Below the pieces are notes generated by a model, which was not told where the DNA came from, searched no databases, and was given only the letters and a program-made list of their open reading frames with translations. A stretch of 64,000 nucleotides of DNA from Natronorubrum daqingense. Its GTDB lineage: Archaea > Halobacteriota > Halobacteria > Halobacteriales > Natrialbaceae. Below, piece by piece: positions 36,814-45,053 of this stretch (positions within the stretch are counted from its first letter, which is position 1; each line of letters begins with the position of its first letter). Both the position numbers and the translations under genes were made by a program. The stretch spans positions 930,001-994,000 of the forward strand of contig NZ_CP019327.1 in the NCBI RefSeq assembly GCF_001971705.1, written 5' to 3'.

Positions 36814-37467
36814 TCAACGCCGCCGGCAGAGGAACAGGAGCGTCCCGCCGACCGCGACCAGTGCGACCAACGGGGTACCCGCCGGGATCGAATCGTCCGC
36901 GCCGTCACTCGAGTCACCGTCGATTTCGATCGAGCCGTCGCGTTCGATCGACGCCTGCGGGTACTCGCTGATCAGCATCGCCTCTGAATCGGTAATCTCG
37001 AGGTCCGTCTCCGTCGATGGTGCGTCCTCCGCGACCTCCACCGTGATCGTCGCCGCCGTTTCGGTTGCGACCGCGCCGTCGCCCGAGGGCTCGCGTTCCT
37101 GCTCGATCGACACGGCTCCGTCCTCGTCGAAATCGGTGGCCCCGTTGACCTCGGCGTCGTTGGACCCCTCCGCGAGCATCAGCCCGTGTTCGACGTCCGT
37201 CACCGTAAGCAGGTCCGAATCGTACTCGAGGTCGACGGACAGTTCGTCGATGCCGTCGCCCACGTAGTCGCCGTGGGTGCTCGCGACGAGGTCGACCGTG
37301 ATCGTCTCGCCGGCGTTGGCCTCCGACTCGTGGGGATCGAAGTAGATCGTCGTCGCGTTGTCGCCGCCGGCGACCGTGGCTGGGACGACGAGCCCGGCGA
37401 CGAGCGCACACGCGAGCGCAGCGGCGATGACGGCCGAGCGCCGTCGCCGAGGAGGCGACGTGCTCAT
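36814..37467 (-). CDS. Exported cohesin-like surface protein with C-terminal membrane anchor
   Basis: A 217-residue protein with an Arg-rich start (PPRRRRS) and a hydrophobic signal helix (about 12-34), then a cohesin-like domain: TTIYFDPHESEANAGETITVDLVAS, ISVDLEYDSDLLTVTDVEHG and VTVEVAED, the beta-sandwich pattern of cohesins. A final hydrophobic segment TPLVALVAVGGTLLFLCRRR anchors it. In archaea cohesin-like domains occur on surface proteins without known cellulosomes. It overlaps the upstream P19-like gene by four bases, so it is co-expressed with it, pointing to a surface assembly role. Confidence 0.75.
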   Translation of the reverse strand: MSTSPPRRRRSAVIAAALACALVAGLVVPATVAGGDNATTIYFDPHESEANAGETITVDLVASTHGDYVGDGIDELSVDLEYDSDLLTVTDVEHGLMLAEGSNDAEVNGATDFDEDGAVSIEQEREPSGDGAVATETAATITVEVAEDAPSTETDLEITDSEAMLISEYPQASIERDGSIEIDGDSSDGADDSIPAGTPLVALVAVGGTLLFLCRRR

Positions 37468-38762
37468 CGGACCTCGGGAACGTCAAACTCGATCGGGGGC
37501 ATCTCGAGAAACGCCGTCTCGTACCCCTGGTGGCGAGCGACCTGCGGGGGGGCGTCAACCTCGACGGTCACCCCGTCACCGGCGGCCGCGTCCGGGAGCG
37601 GCCCGGCGTAGTGCAGGCCGTACTCCCCGTCGATCGTCTGCTCGAGGTCAGCGTCCGCAACCGACTCGTCCTCACGCTCGAGGATGGCGCGAATCGACAT
37701 ATCCGCCAGCGGAACCCGGTTGTACGGCGTTCGCGGCGAAACGAGGAGCGTCGTCTCCCCGTCGACCGCGAGTCGAGAACTCGAGTCCACGAGCGTCGCG
37801 ACGAACGCCGCGTCGCCGCTGCGGGGGAGGTCGCCGTCTTCCGGTTCTTCGGTCGACTCGAGTAGCGTTCCCGGATAGTCGCTGGCGGGTGGGAGCGAGG
37901 AGTAGGGAATGTCCTCGTGGTGGCCGTGATGGTCGTCGTCCTCGTGGTCTCCGTCTTCGTGACCGCCGTGATCGTCGTCAGCGTGCCCGTCGTCGTGGTG
38001 TTCGTCGTGCTCACCCGCGTCCTCGCCGTGCATCGGCTCGAGCGCGCCGGGTTCGCCCCACTCGTCTTCGTCGAAGTACGTCACGTCGAAGACCGCGTCC
38101 CGAAACGACTGGTCGTAGTCGAACTCGAACGTCGCCCGTTCTCGGTCGGTAAATCGATCCTCGAGGTCGCCCGTCCTCCGAACGGAGAGCGACGGCAACT
38201 CGACGTCGACGGTGTACGTTCCGTCGCCCTCGAGTGGGACGTTGTCGCCGAAGTGAAAGCCCATCTCCTGGGAAATCATCGTCCACGCCGAGCGCGGCGA
38301 GCCGACCGGGTCGCCGTCACGCGAGACGGCGATTTCGACGCCCTCGTCGACCGGGAGGATCGTCTCCGTCTCCTCGTCCCAACAGAGTACCATCAGATGG
38401 ACGCCCTCCATCTGCTCGGGGTCCTCGCGCTCGACCTCGTCCTCGTCGGCCCCGCCGGCGACGACCCAGAAGGGGTGGGGATACGACAGCATCGGTGCGA
38501 GGGTGTACTCACCCGCATCGACGGGCTCGAGAACCCGCATCGACTCGCGGTGTGTAGGACGGTAGACGGCGTCCGGCGGGTCGTCGATCTCGGGAAACGC
38601 CGGGACGTCGACATCCTCGTCGGAGCCGCCGCCGTTTTCCCCGTCGCTCGAGTCGTCCCCCTCGTCGTCGCCGTCTCCGTCCGCGATACCGTCGAGACAG
38701 CCCGCCAGCGCGAGGGTGCCGGCTCCGACGCCGGTCAACCGCGCGAACGTTCGTCGGTTCAT
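37464..38762 (-). CDS. Tat lipoprotein of the P19/Tp34 iron-binding family with His/Asp-rich region
   Basis: A 432-residue exported lipoprotein. The N-terminus is a Tat lipobox signal (NRRTFARLTG, then LALAGC). The middle (about 95-215) matches the P19/Tp34 iron-transport fold: MLSYPHPFWVVAGGAD, MISQEMGFHFGDNVPLEGDGTYTVDVELP and related strands; P19 proteins bind ferrous iron or copper at periplasmic sites. Residues about 240-285 are a dense His/Asp run (HDEHHDDGHADDDHGG and more), a likely metal-scavenging or storage segment. The C-terminal ~130 residues are a second beta domain of unknown identity. An ATG at 38777 is an alternative start. Confidence 0.78.
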   Translation of the reverse strand: MNRRTFARLTGVGAGTLALAGCLDGIADGDGDDEGDDSSDGENGGGSDEDVDVPAFPEIDDPPDAVYRPTHRESMRVLEPVDAGEYTLAPMLSYPHPFWVVAGGADEDEVEREDPEQMEGVHLMVLCWDEETETILPVDEGVEIAVSRDGDPVGSPRSAWTMISQEMGFHFGDNVPLEGDGTYTVDVELPSLSVRRTGDLEDRFTDRERATFEFDYDQSFRDAVFDVTYFDEDEWGEPGALEPMHGEDAGEHDEHHDDGHADDDHGGHEDGDHEDDDHHGHHEDIPYSSLPPASDYPGTLLESTEEPEDGDLPRSGDAAFVATLVDSSSRLAVDGETTLLVSPRTPYNRVPLADMSIRAILEREDESVADADLEQTIDGEYGLHYAGPLPDAAAGDGVTVEVDAPPQVARHQGYETAFLEMPPIEFDVPEVR

Positions 38763-38844
38763 AGCTCGGTCGTGCATGGATCGAGTCGTGATTTTCTGAG
38801 TGGTTGTCGCGAATGTAAGTATCTGTTTTGCCGAATGGTCGACG

Positions 38845-40125
38845 TCACGTCTCGCCCGGATCGGGCGGCGGCAGTGCGCGCAGCGACCGCGACGGGATCA
38901 AGTAGTTCCCCCGCCGGGAGACGAACAGATAGCTCCGAATGCCGTTGTTCGCGTTCGAGACGGCCAGATCCTCGCCTTCCATCGCCTCTCGAACGTCGAC
39001 GAACGTCTCGATATCTCGTTGGAGCGAGAGGAAGTGTAGTCCCGGCGTGTCGCCGTCGACGGTGTTGAAATCGCGGCGGAGCAACGGCGGCTCTCCGTCG
39101 ATCCTCCCTCGAGCCGCCTTCTGTGCGTGCCCGACGACACCGCTTCGGGCGTCGTCCTCCGTCGCGTCGATCCGTTCGTCGGGTAGTTCGTTCGAGTCGG
39201 TCAGTTCCTCGCCGACCTCGCCCACCAGCTCTTCGTCCGCGTGCTGGGGACTGAACGTCTTCATCACGCGCTGGCGGTGGCTCTCCTGTTCGAACCACGT
39301 CCGGAGTTGCACGTCCATCGATTCGACGTGCTGGGTCGTCGCGCCCTCGAACGGTCCCTCCTCGATCGTCACCCGATCCTCGTCGGCCTGGCTCCGATCG
39401 AACCCGGAGCGAAAACCCATGAAGAACGGGGCCTCCTCGGGGACGGAGTCGGGAACTCCCGACACGTCGGTGTGCTCCGCCGGAAGTCCCGCCCCGACGA
39501 ACCCGGTGCGGCGCTCGTCCTCGAGTCGCTCGAAGACGTCGGTGAGGTCGGTTTCGACGTCGACGCCGTTGACCGACGAGCGTTCGCCGAACAATCCTTC
39601 TTCGACTTCGAGAACGACGTCCGGATGGTCGCTGGCGAGGTGAATCACCGCGTCGGAGGAATCGGTCGATGGCTCCTCGCGCTCGGTGAGTGCCTCCGGA
39701 GCGGGCAAATCAACCGTCTCTGGAAGCGACTCGTCGAAGCGCTCGAAGTACGCCGGCGTGTAGCCGAGCGTAAACACCAGCCCGTCGTTGCTCCACTCGT
39801 ACGCGCGCTCGAGCGTCCGTAACGCCGCTTCGATCACCGCTCGAGTTTCCTCGCTCGGTTCCTCGAGGAGCGACAGCGCGACGAGGACGTGGTGTTCGGG
39901 AAGGCGGACGTTTCCGTCGTCGTCTCGAGCGAGGGACTCGTTCCACGCGTGCTGGCGGGACGGGAGAGCGTCCGGATCGTCCGTCCCGCTCGGAACGTCG
40001 GTATCCTCGGTTTCGGAGAGACAGGCGCTGAGGGCCGTTGCTCCACCGATGGCGACGAGCGCGCGGAGGGAGTCCCGACGGGACAGTCCCGACCGATCGG
40101 GGAGTGTCACTGGTGTATTTTTCAC
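38845..40125 (-). CDS. Tat-exported DyP-type peroxidase-like protein (EfeB-like, DUF7405-like)
   Basis: A 426-residue Tat lipoprotein-like protein (SRRDSLRALVA signal, then LSACLS). The mature part has the two ferredoxin-like domains of dye-decolorizing peroxidases: HVLVALSLLEE and LGYTPAYFERFDESLP in the first, GFRSGFDRS, HVESMDVQLRTWFEQ, VVGHAQKAAR (proximal His region) and GLHFLSLQRDIETF in the second. The usual GxxDG active motif reads GFRSG, so the catalytic Asp is missing and peroxidase activity is doubtful. The start is GTG at 40125. It heads a cluster with P19-like and cohesin-like genes, as EfeB partners iron uptake in bacteria. Confidence 0.8.
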   Translation of the reverse strand: MKNTPVTLPDRSGLSRRDSLRALVAIGGATALSACLSETEDTDVPSGTDDPDALPSRQHAWNESLARDDDGNVRLPEHHVLVALSLLEEPSEETRAVIEAALRTLERAYEWSNDGLVFTLGYTPAYFERFDESLPETVDLPAPEALTEREEPSTDSSDAVIHLASDHPDVVLEVEEGLFGERSSVNGVDVETDLTDVFERLEDERRTGFVGAGLPAEHTDVSGVPDSVPEEAPFFMGFRSGFDRSQADEDRVTIEEGPFEGATTQHVESMDVQLRTWFEQESHRQRVMKTFSPQHADEELVGEVGEELTDSNELPDERIDATEDDARSGVVGHAQKAARGRIDGEPPLLRRDFNTVDGDTPGLHFLSLQRDIETFVDVREAMEGEDLAVSNANNGIRSYLFVSRRGNYLIPSRSLRALPPPDPGET

Positions 40126-40200
40126 GCCGATCCATCCAAAGCGTTACGCTTCCTGACAACTGCAACCGGAATATCCGAGGAATTCTGCAACCGTTCGCAG

Positions 40201-41145
40201 TCAGTAATGCCACGGATACTCGTCGAAATCGGGCTCGCGCCCCTCGACGAAGGCGTCTCTGCCCTCTTTCGCTTCGTCGGTCATGTAGCCGAGTCGCGTC
40301 GCCTCGCCGGCGAACACCTGCTGGCCGACCAGTCCGTCATCAGCCATGTTGAACCCGTACTTGAGCATTCGCATCGCCGTCGGGCTTTTCGCGTTGATCC
40401 GCTCGCCCCACTCGAGGGCCGTCTCCTCGAGTTCGTCGTGCGGAACCGCCTCGTTGACCATCCCCATCTCGGCGGCTTCTTCCGCGCTGTACGTTTTTCC
40501 GAGGAAGAACACTTCTCGAGCTTTTTTCTGACCGATCTGTTTCGCGAGATACGCCGAGCCGAAGCCGGCGTCGTAGCTCGCCACGTCGGGGTCGGTCTGA
40601 AGGAACTTCGCGTGCTCTTCGCTCGCGAGCGTGAGGTCGCAGACGACGTGTAGCGAGTGGCCGCCGCCGACGGCCCAGCCGGGGACGACACAGACCACGA
40701 TTTTCGGAATGTGACGGATAAGACGCTGGACCTCGAGAATGTGTAGTCGCCCCTGTTCCGACGCGCGTGCTCGCGGGCGCTGTCCGTTCGAATTCTCCGT
40801 CTCCGAGGAGCGACGCGCCTCGCTCGCTTCGTCGCCGTTGTATTGGTACCCGTCGTCGCCGCGGACCGTCTGATCGCCGCCGGAGCAAAACGCCCAGCCG
40901 CCGTCTTTCGACGATGGACCGTTACCGGTCAGCAGAATGCAGCCGACGTCGGTCTGTCGTTTCGCGTGATCCAGCGCGTCGTACAGTTCGTCGACCGTCC
41001 CCGGACGGAACGCGTTCCGAACGTCCGGTCGATCGAACGCGATTCGAACCGTGCCCGAATCGACTGCCCGGTGGTAGGTCAGATCACGAAAGTCGAACTC
41101 CGCTACCGGTTCCCACTGCGTGTCGTCGAAACATTCCGAAACCAT
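40201..41145 (-). CDS. menB: 1,4-Dihydroxy-2-naphthoyl-CoA synthase
   Basis: A 314-residue crotonase-fold enzyme that cyclises o-succinylbenzoyl-CoA to DHNA-CoA. MenB signatures: RIAFDRPDVRNAFRPGTVDEL, GCILLTGNGP, WAFCSGGDQTVRG, VCVVPGWAVGGGHSLHVVCDLTLASE and the catalytic segment DAGFGSAYLAKQIGQKKAREVFFLG. The C-terminal FVEGREPDFDEYPWHY is typical for MenB. A basic/acidic insertion around residues 105-130 is common in haloarchaeal forms. A TATA-like ACCTATTTC lies about 29 bases upstream. Unlike in bacteria it stands apart from menE and menC by about 4 kb. Confidence 0.95.
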   Translation of the reverse strand: MVSECFDDTQWEPVAEFDFRDLTYHRAVDSGTVRIAFDRPDVRNAFRPGTVDELYDALDHAKRQTDVGCILLTGNGPSSKDGGWAFCSGGDQTVRGDDGYQYNGDEASEARRSSETENSNGQRPRARASEQGRLHILEVQRLIRHIPKIVVCVVPGWAVGGGHSLHVVCDLTLASEEHAKFLQTDPDVASYDAGFGSAYLAKQIGQKKAREVFFLGKTYSAEEAAEMGMVNEAVPHDELEETALEWGERINAKSPTAMRMLKYGFNMADDGLVGQQVFAGEATRLGYMTDEAKEGRDAFVEGREPDFDEYPWHY

Positions 41146-41345
41146 TGGCTCGCATTTCGCGTCCGGCAGGTGAAATAGGTTCGTCCTCGCGGTGTAGTGG
41201 CGACACCTACCGAACGCTCGAACGTCGTCTCCCGGTTACGTCGGACGAATTACTTTCCACAACAGACCGACTCGAGCATGAGATGGATACGGTTATTGGC
41301 CGTGAGACCACACTTCGAGACAACAGTGGCTCCGTCTCGAGAACT

Positions 41346-42491
41346 ATGAGTGAGGACGTATCCCTCGGACGATTCGACGACGTCAGCGGCTACCTTCGGA
41401 CGCTTACGTGGATCAATCTCTTCCTGGCCGCACAGCTCGTCGTCGGTCTGACGTACGCGGCCGTCGTCGACGCGAACACGCCGAACGTCCACTACTACTT
41501 CATCCCGTTCATCTGGATAACCATCTCCGCGCTGGCAGTCTGGTACACGAGACCGGTTACCCGTTCGTTCAAGTACGTCGCCATCGCTGCGAGCGTGGCG
41601 ATCGCGTACTTCCTCGTGATCTTGTACCTCTCGGGGATGGTGATGCCGATTCGATCGATTGCAGAGCCCGGCCCATCGGGACTCGTCGTCGAGTGGGATC
41701 GACCGCTCGGCTGGTCGCCGATCGTCGACTACACCGGCAGTTGGGTCTCCGTTCGACTCATTCCGTACCAGGTGATCGGCTATCTGGCACTGTCGTATCT
41801 CCTCTACACCGCCGTGCTCAACATTTCCTCGTCGATCTACACCGGCGTCGTCGGACTCGTGACCTGTCCCGGCTGTGCCGCCCCAGTCTTGGCCCCACTA
41901 CTCGCGGGTGCAGCGGGAACGTCCTCCGCGTTCGTCTTCATGGTCAACTACACCCACGAAATCGCGACCGTCCTCTTCGTCCTCGCCGTCGGCTTACTCT
42001 ACTGGCAGCCAACGCTGGACGAGTTTTCACACGCGTTTTCCACCCGTCTTCGGGCACTCACGGGGGGCGTCGCCGTCGCCGTCGCCGGATTGCATCTCTT
42101 TCACCCGACGCTCGGTCTCCCCCGTCTGCTCGAGTACGTCCAACTCGGGACGCTCTACGATCCACGCCCGCTCCTGTTCACCCTCTCCGGGCTTGCCATC
42201 TTCGTCGGGATCGTGCTCGTCGCGACCGATTTCGTCGACGTTCCGAATCGCCACCTCTACGCGCTCGGCATCGGACTCGTCCTCGCGTACCTCATCGGCT
42301 ACGTCGCGTGGCACACCGTGTTAGAACACGGCGCATTCTGGCCACACATCGAGGCCCACGGCCACCACGATCAGGGAGTCCTCGAGACGGTCGTCGCGCA
42401 CCTCCTCGACGACGTGCACGCACTCGCGAGCAAGACCACCGAAGTCGTGTTGTTGGTGTTGCTCGTCGTGTTATACCGGCGCGAGCGCTGA
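41346..42491 (+). CDS. Polytopic membrane protein with CPGC motif (DUF7546-like)
   Basis: A 381-residue integral membrane protein with about ten predicted helices and short loops. A CPGCAAPVLAPLLAGAAGTSS motif sits at the start of a helix near the middle and could be a redox-active or metal-binding pair. The C-terminal loop has a His-rich stretch HIEAHGHHDQG. I recall a haloarchaeal family named DUF7546 with such a pattern, but the name is not verified. An in-frame ATG at 41283 is possible. It is divergent from menB; no function can be assigned. Confidence 0.78.
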   Translation: MSEDVSLGRFDDVSGYLRTLTWINLFLAAQLVVGLTYAAVVDANTPNVHYYFIPFIWITISALAVWYTRPVTRSFKYVAIAASVAIAYFLVILYLSGMVMPIRSIAEPGPSGLVVEWDRPLGWSPIVDYTGSWVSVRLIPYQVIGYLALSYLLYTAVLNISSSIYTGVVGLVTCPGCAAPVLAPLLAGAAGTSSAFVFMVNYTHEIATVLFVLAVGLLYWQPTLDEFSHAFSTRLRALTGGVAVAVAGLHLFHPTLGLPRLLEYVQLGTLYDPRPLLFTLSGLAIFVGIVLVATDFVDVPNRHLYALGIGLVLAYLIGYVAWHTVLEHGAFWPHIEAHGHHDQGVLETVVAHLLDDVHALASKTTEVVLLVLLVVLYRRER

Positions 42492-42769
42492 CGAGGCGTT
42501 ATTCTCGAGCGGTTTCGACAATCGAAATTGGGTTGCTCGAGTGGAATGCGTATTGCCTTCACTTCCGTTCATTAGCTGATTCAAAATTCGCTAAAATAGT
42601 GAAGGTGACCTTTTAGCACACTATCTGATATTCAGTAAATTCTATACAACTTTTAGAGTTGGATGCCATTGCCACAACAATACTATATAGTACAGTCGAG
42701 AGGTTTACGTGGGCCATCTCAAAATGAGATTCGCCAATCATATATTATTCCTGGTAGAGCCCTATCCAA

Positions 42770-44089
42770 TTAAAGAGGCACGACGGATATATTTCTTCTG
42801 TCGATAGAGGATGGAACATCGCCGATATCCCATCGGTCGGTAGTCTCTATGTAATGGTAATGGCTCCCGCTTTCTTCAAACGGCTCGGCGATAATTGGTT
42901 GGTCTTCATCGGCAAACGCAAGACCCACAGCTGCATGCCCTGCCTCGTTCGGATTCGATGGTAGATAGAAAATCAGTGCCGTGTCATGACCCCACGCCTT
43001 AAGCAACGACGCCAACAAGACGGAGGTATCAATACAATCGCCTTCGACATCAACGAGCGTCTCGGAAGGAAACCGGGTGTAGTCGTCGAATCCGACGCTC
43101 TGTTCATCTAAGACGTATGGGAGGGACTGAACAAACCGAACCATCATCAGCAGCATCTCAGTATCATCGTGATTGCCGTCAAGATCTGCAGACTGAAGGA
43201 ACGCATTCAACATCGCCTCCGGGAACCCCAATTCAAGAGCCTCTGTGACAATCTTCACCCGATCTTCTGTGGGAAGTAATGTTCGCTCCTCTTGATTGTC
43301 TTGATGACGAGCGTAAATTTGCTTTGGAATATAAACTGGTACTGTAGTTGATAAATCCCATTCGGAAACAGATGGCTCGAACTCAATTGCGTATCCCCCT
43401 TCGACAGTTTTGCGAGTGTAAATACCATCTTCGGTGTCATCAGAGGGTATATAATCGGGACTGTGACGACGCATACCGTCCTCAGTTATTTCTACCGGAT
43501 CGGATGTTTGAACTAGGTTGTCCATTGCTTCGGAGGCGTAGCCCCAATTGTGGGTTGCCGCATTAGGATCAACGAGAGACACATAGTAGGTAATACGTTC
43601 GTCGATTACCCCGTGTGAAAAATCCATTTCAACGGTTATGTCAGTCTCTTCCGTGCTATTAACGGTGAACGGTTCACTCACACCGGGTCCGTATACGTCT
43701 CCACCTGCGGGATAGGATTCTGCCAAAACGACTGCTCGCATCTCTTCACCATCCAAAGATACATCAGCACTATACACGTTCTCCTCTGAAACAGAGAGAC
43801 CCACTTCCGCGTAACTGTACCAGTTTATTACATCTCGTATCGATGATGGGTGACGTTCAACCGTAATCCGTTCGTGTGCAGCCTCCTCGGAAAGATGATC
43901 ACCGTATGTCTCGTCTTCAACATCGGTCGACGTTGGAATGTCTGGCACATCCCCCACCGAATTGTCTGTCGAGTTATTTGTTTCACCATTTACTGTGTCG
44001 TCTCTGAGAGACTCCATACATCCGGAAAGGGTTACAACGGTACCCACTCCGAAGGCTTCCAGAAACGAACGACGGTTCTTACGAACCAT
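42770..44089 (-). CDS. Tat lipoprotein with transglutaminase-like domain, AT-rich gene
   Basis: A 439-residue predicted lipoprotein. The signal has RRSFLEAFGVG and the lipobox VTLSGCM. Residues about 330-410 resemble transglutaminase/protease cores: Cys in DVEGDCIDTSVLLASLLKAWG, His in EAGHAAVGLAFAD, and a likely acidic partner in the following strand (IIAEPFEESGSHYHYI). The region before is beta-rich with acidic repeats. The gene is unlike its neighbours in base composition (many AT-rich codons), suggesting transfer. Its start overlaps the upstream lipoprotein gene by 11 bases, so the two are one transcript. Confidence 0.78.
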   Translation of the reverse strand: MVRKNRRSFLEAFGVGTVVTLSGCMESLRDDTVNGETNNSTDNSVGDVPDIPTSTDVEDETYGDHLSEEAAHERITVERHPSSIRDVINWYSYAEVGLSVSEENVYSADVSLDGEEMRAVVLAESYPAGGDVYGPGVSEPFTVNSTEETDITVEMDFSHGVIDERITYYVSLVDPNAATHNWGYASEAMDNLVQTSDPVEITEDGMRRHSPDYIPSDDTEDGIYTRKTVEGGYAIEFEPSVSEWDLSTTVPVYIPKQIYARHQDNQEERTLLPTEDRVKIVTEALELGFPEAMLNAFLQSADLDGNHDDTEMLLMMVRFVQSLPYVLDEQSVGFDDYTRFPSETLVDVEGDCIDTSVLLASLLKAWGHDTALIFYLPSNPNEAGHAAVGLAFADEDQPIIAEPFEESGSHYHYIETTDRWDIGDVPSSIDRRNISVVPL

Positions 44090-44696
44090 GTATATCTTCG
44101 TACCAATCGTCGAAATCGACGTAGTGGTATCCTTCTATTTTAACTTCAATGTCTACAAATGACCGGTTAGTAATTGCCATTGATGGTTCCTCGCCCGCGA
44201 CAAACACGTAGTACCAGTAATCATCATCGTCGGGGACTGTAATCTGTTCCTCATAAAGCTCAACCGACTGTTGACTGTACTCGTCGTAGTAATCGAAGTC
44301 AGACTCGTCTTCGAAGAATGATTCTGGATTGTCGAGGTCGTCACCCATCCCCTCTTGTTGTGGACCTATCCAAACGTCTACGGGCTCTTCCAGTGCTTCG
44401 ATTGTAAGTTCGTACGTGTACTCACTCCCTGTGATATCCTCGTCTTTACCGTTGAGGAAGCCAAAATCTGGCGTTGTCGAATCACCCCCGGGAAGGAATA
44501 CTGGCACTTCGCGGTTCCTATAGTCATCATCTGGGAAGTCGTCTTGCTCTTTCCAGTGTTCTCGGCGTTCTTCACGATGTGACTCTTCTTTATTCTCACC
44601 CTCGCTTTCTTCAGAGATTGCGTCGAGACAACCGGCGAGTGTGGCTGCGACAGTTCCTACTCCTGTCCTCAGCAACGAACGTCGGATAAAATTCAT
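44079..44696 (-). CDS. Small exported lipoprotein, partner of the transglutaminase-like protein
   Basis: A 205-residue predicted lipoprotein with signal FIRRSLLRTGVGT and lipobox ATLAGCL, followed by a charged Glu/Lys/His-rich linker (32-50) and a compact beta-rich domain with aromatic residues (WIGPQ, DYYDEYSQQ, DDYWYYVFVAG). I do not recognise a family. Low GC compared with the surrounding genome and close overlap with the next gene point to a horizontally acquired pair. Confidence 0.7.
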   Translation of the reverse strand: MNFIRRSLLRTGVGTVAATLAGCLDAISEESEGENKEESHREERREHWKEQDDFPDDDYRNREVPVFLPGGDSTTPDFGFLNGKDEDITGSEYTYELTIEALEEPVDVWIGPQQEGMGDDLDNPESFFEDESDFDYYDEYSQQSVELYEEQITVPDDDDYWYYVFVAGEEPSMAITNRSFVDIEVKIEGYHYVDFDDWYEDIHGS

Positions 44697-44719
44697 GTGT
44701 GTGGGTAATTCAAATTCAC

Positions 44720-44727
44720 TTATATTA
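44720..44727 (-). promoter_or_regulatory. TATA box of the AT-rich lipoprotein pair
   Basis: On the minus strand AATATAAG lies about 24-31 bases upstream of the ATG at 44696, predicting a leaderless transcript of the two-gene unit. The flanking sequence is AT-rich. Confidence 0.55.
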
Positions 44728-45053
44728 TTGGTTCGGTTTAACGTTTTCGTTACTACGTCTAAATCAGTTCAAAATCACATGACCGCTGTGTATGAGCATA
44801 TTAGACGGGGAACGAATTTTATTATTAATTCCATCAATTTCTATCTCATCGGTTGGTTTGTAGAAATCCAAACTTGCAATCTCTGAGAGGCACACTCGCT
44901 ATTTGATATAGCATTATACAATGTATGTGTCCAGTTTCGCCCTCGTTTTGTGACGAAGATGACCGCAGATTGACCACCAGAACTCGAAATCAGCGGCTCG
45001 AACGTGGCACTCAGTACGATTTTCACGACCAATCTCCAACAACGTTCCATCCA
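44728..45053 (+). other. AT-rich intergenic sequence beside the island
   Basis: About 330 bases of markedly AT-rich DNA. Short reading frames run through it, but none has a plausible start, composition or length. A TATA-like CATTATAC at 44909-44916 exists but is too far from the DnaJ ATG to be decisive. I see no repeat, attachment site or terminator that I can support. Confidence 0.4.

Noticed and set aside
37905..38035. Possible CRISPR-like or tandem DNA repeat
   Set aside because: The repetition is low-complexity coding for His/Asp residues; units are irregular and in frame, without spacers.
44641..44886. Plus-strand frame of 81 codons at the island border
   Set aside because: Its start lies inside the opposite lipoprotein gene and the rest is AT-rich spacer with no motif or promoter.
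42492..45053. Insertion sequence or provirus as source of the AT-rich island
   Set aside because: No transposase, integrase, inverted terminal repeats or tRNA attachment site is visible in or beside it.
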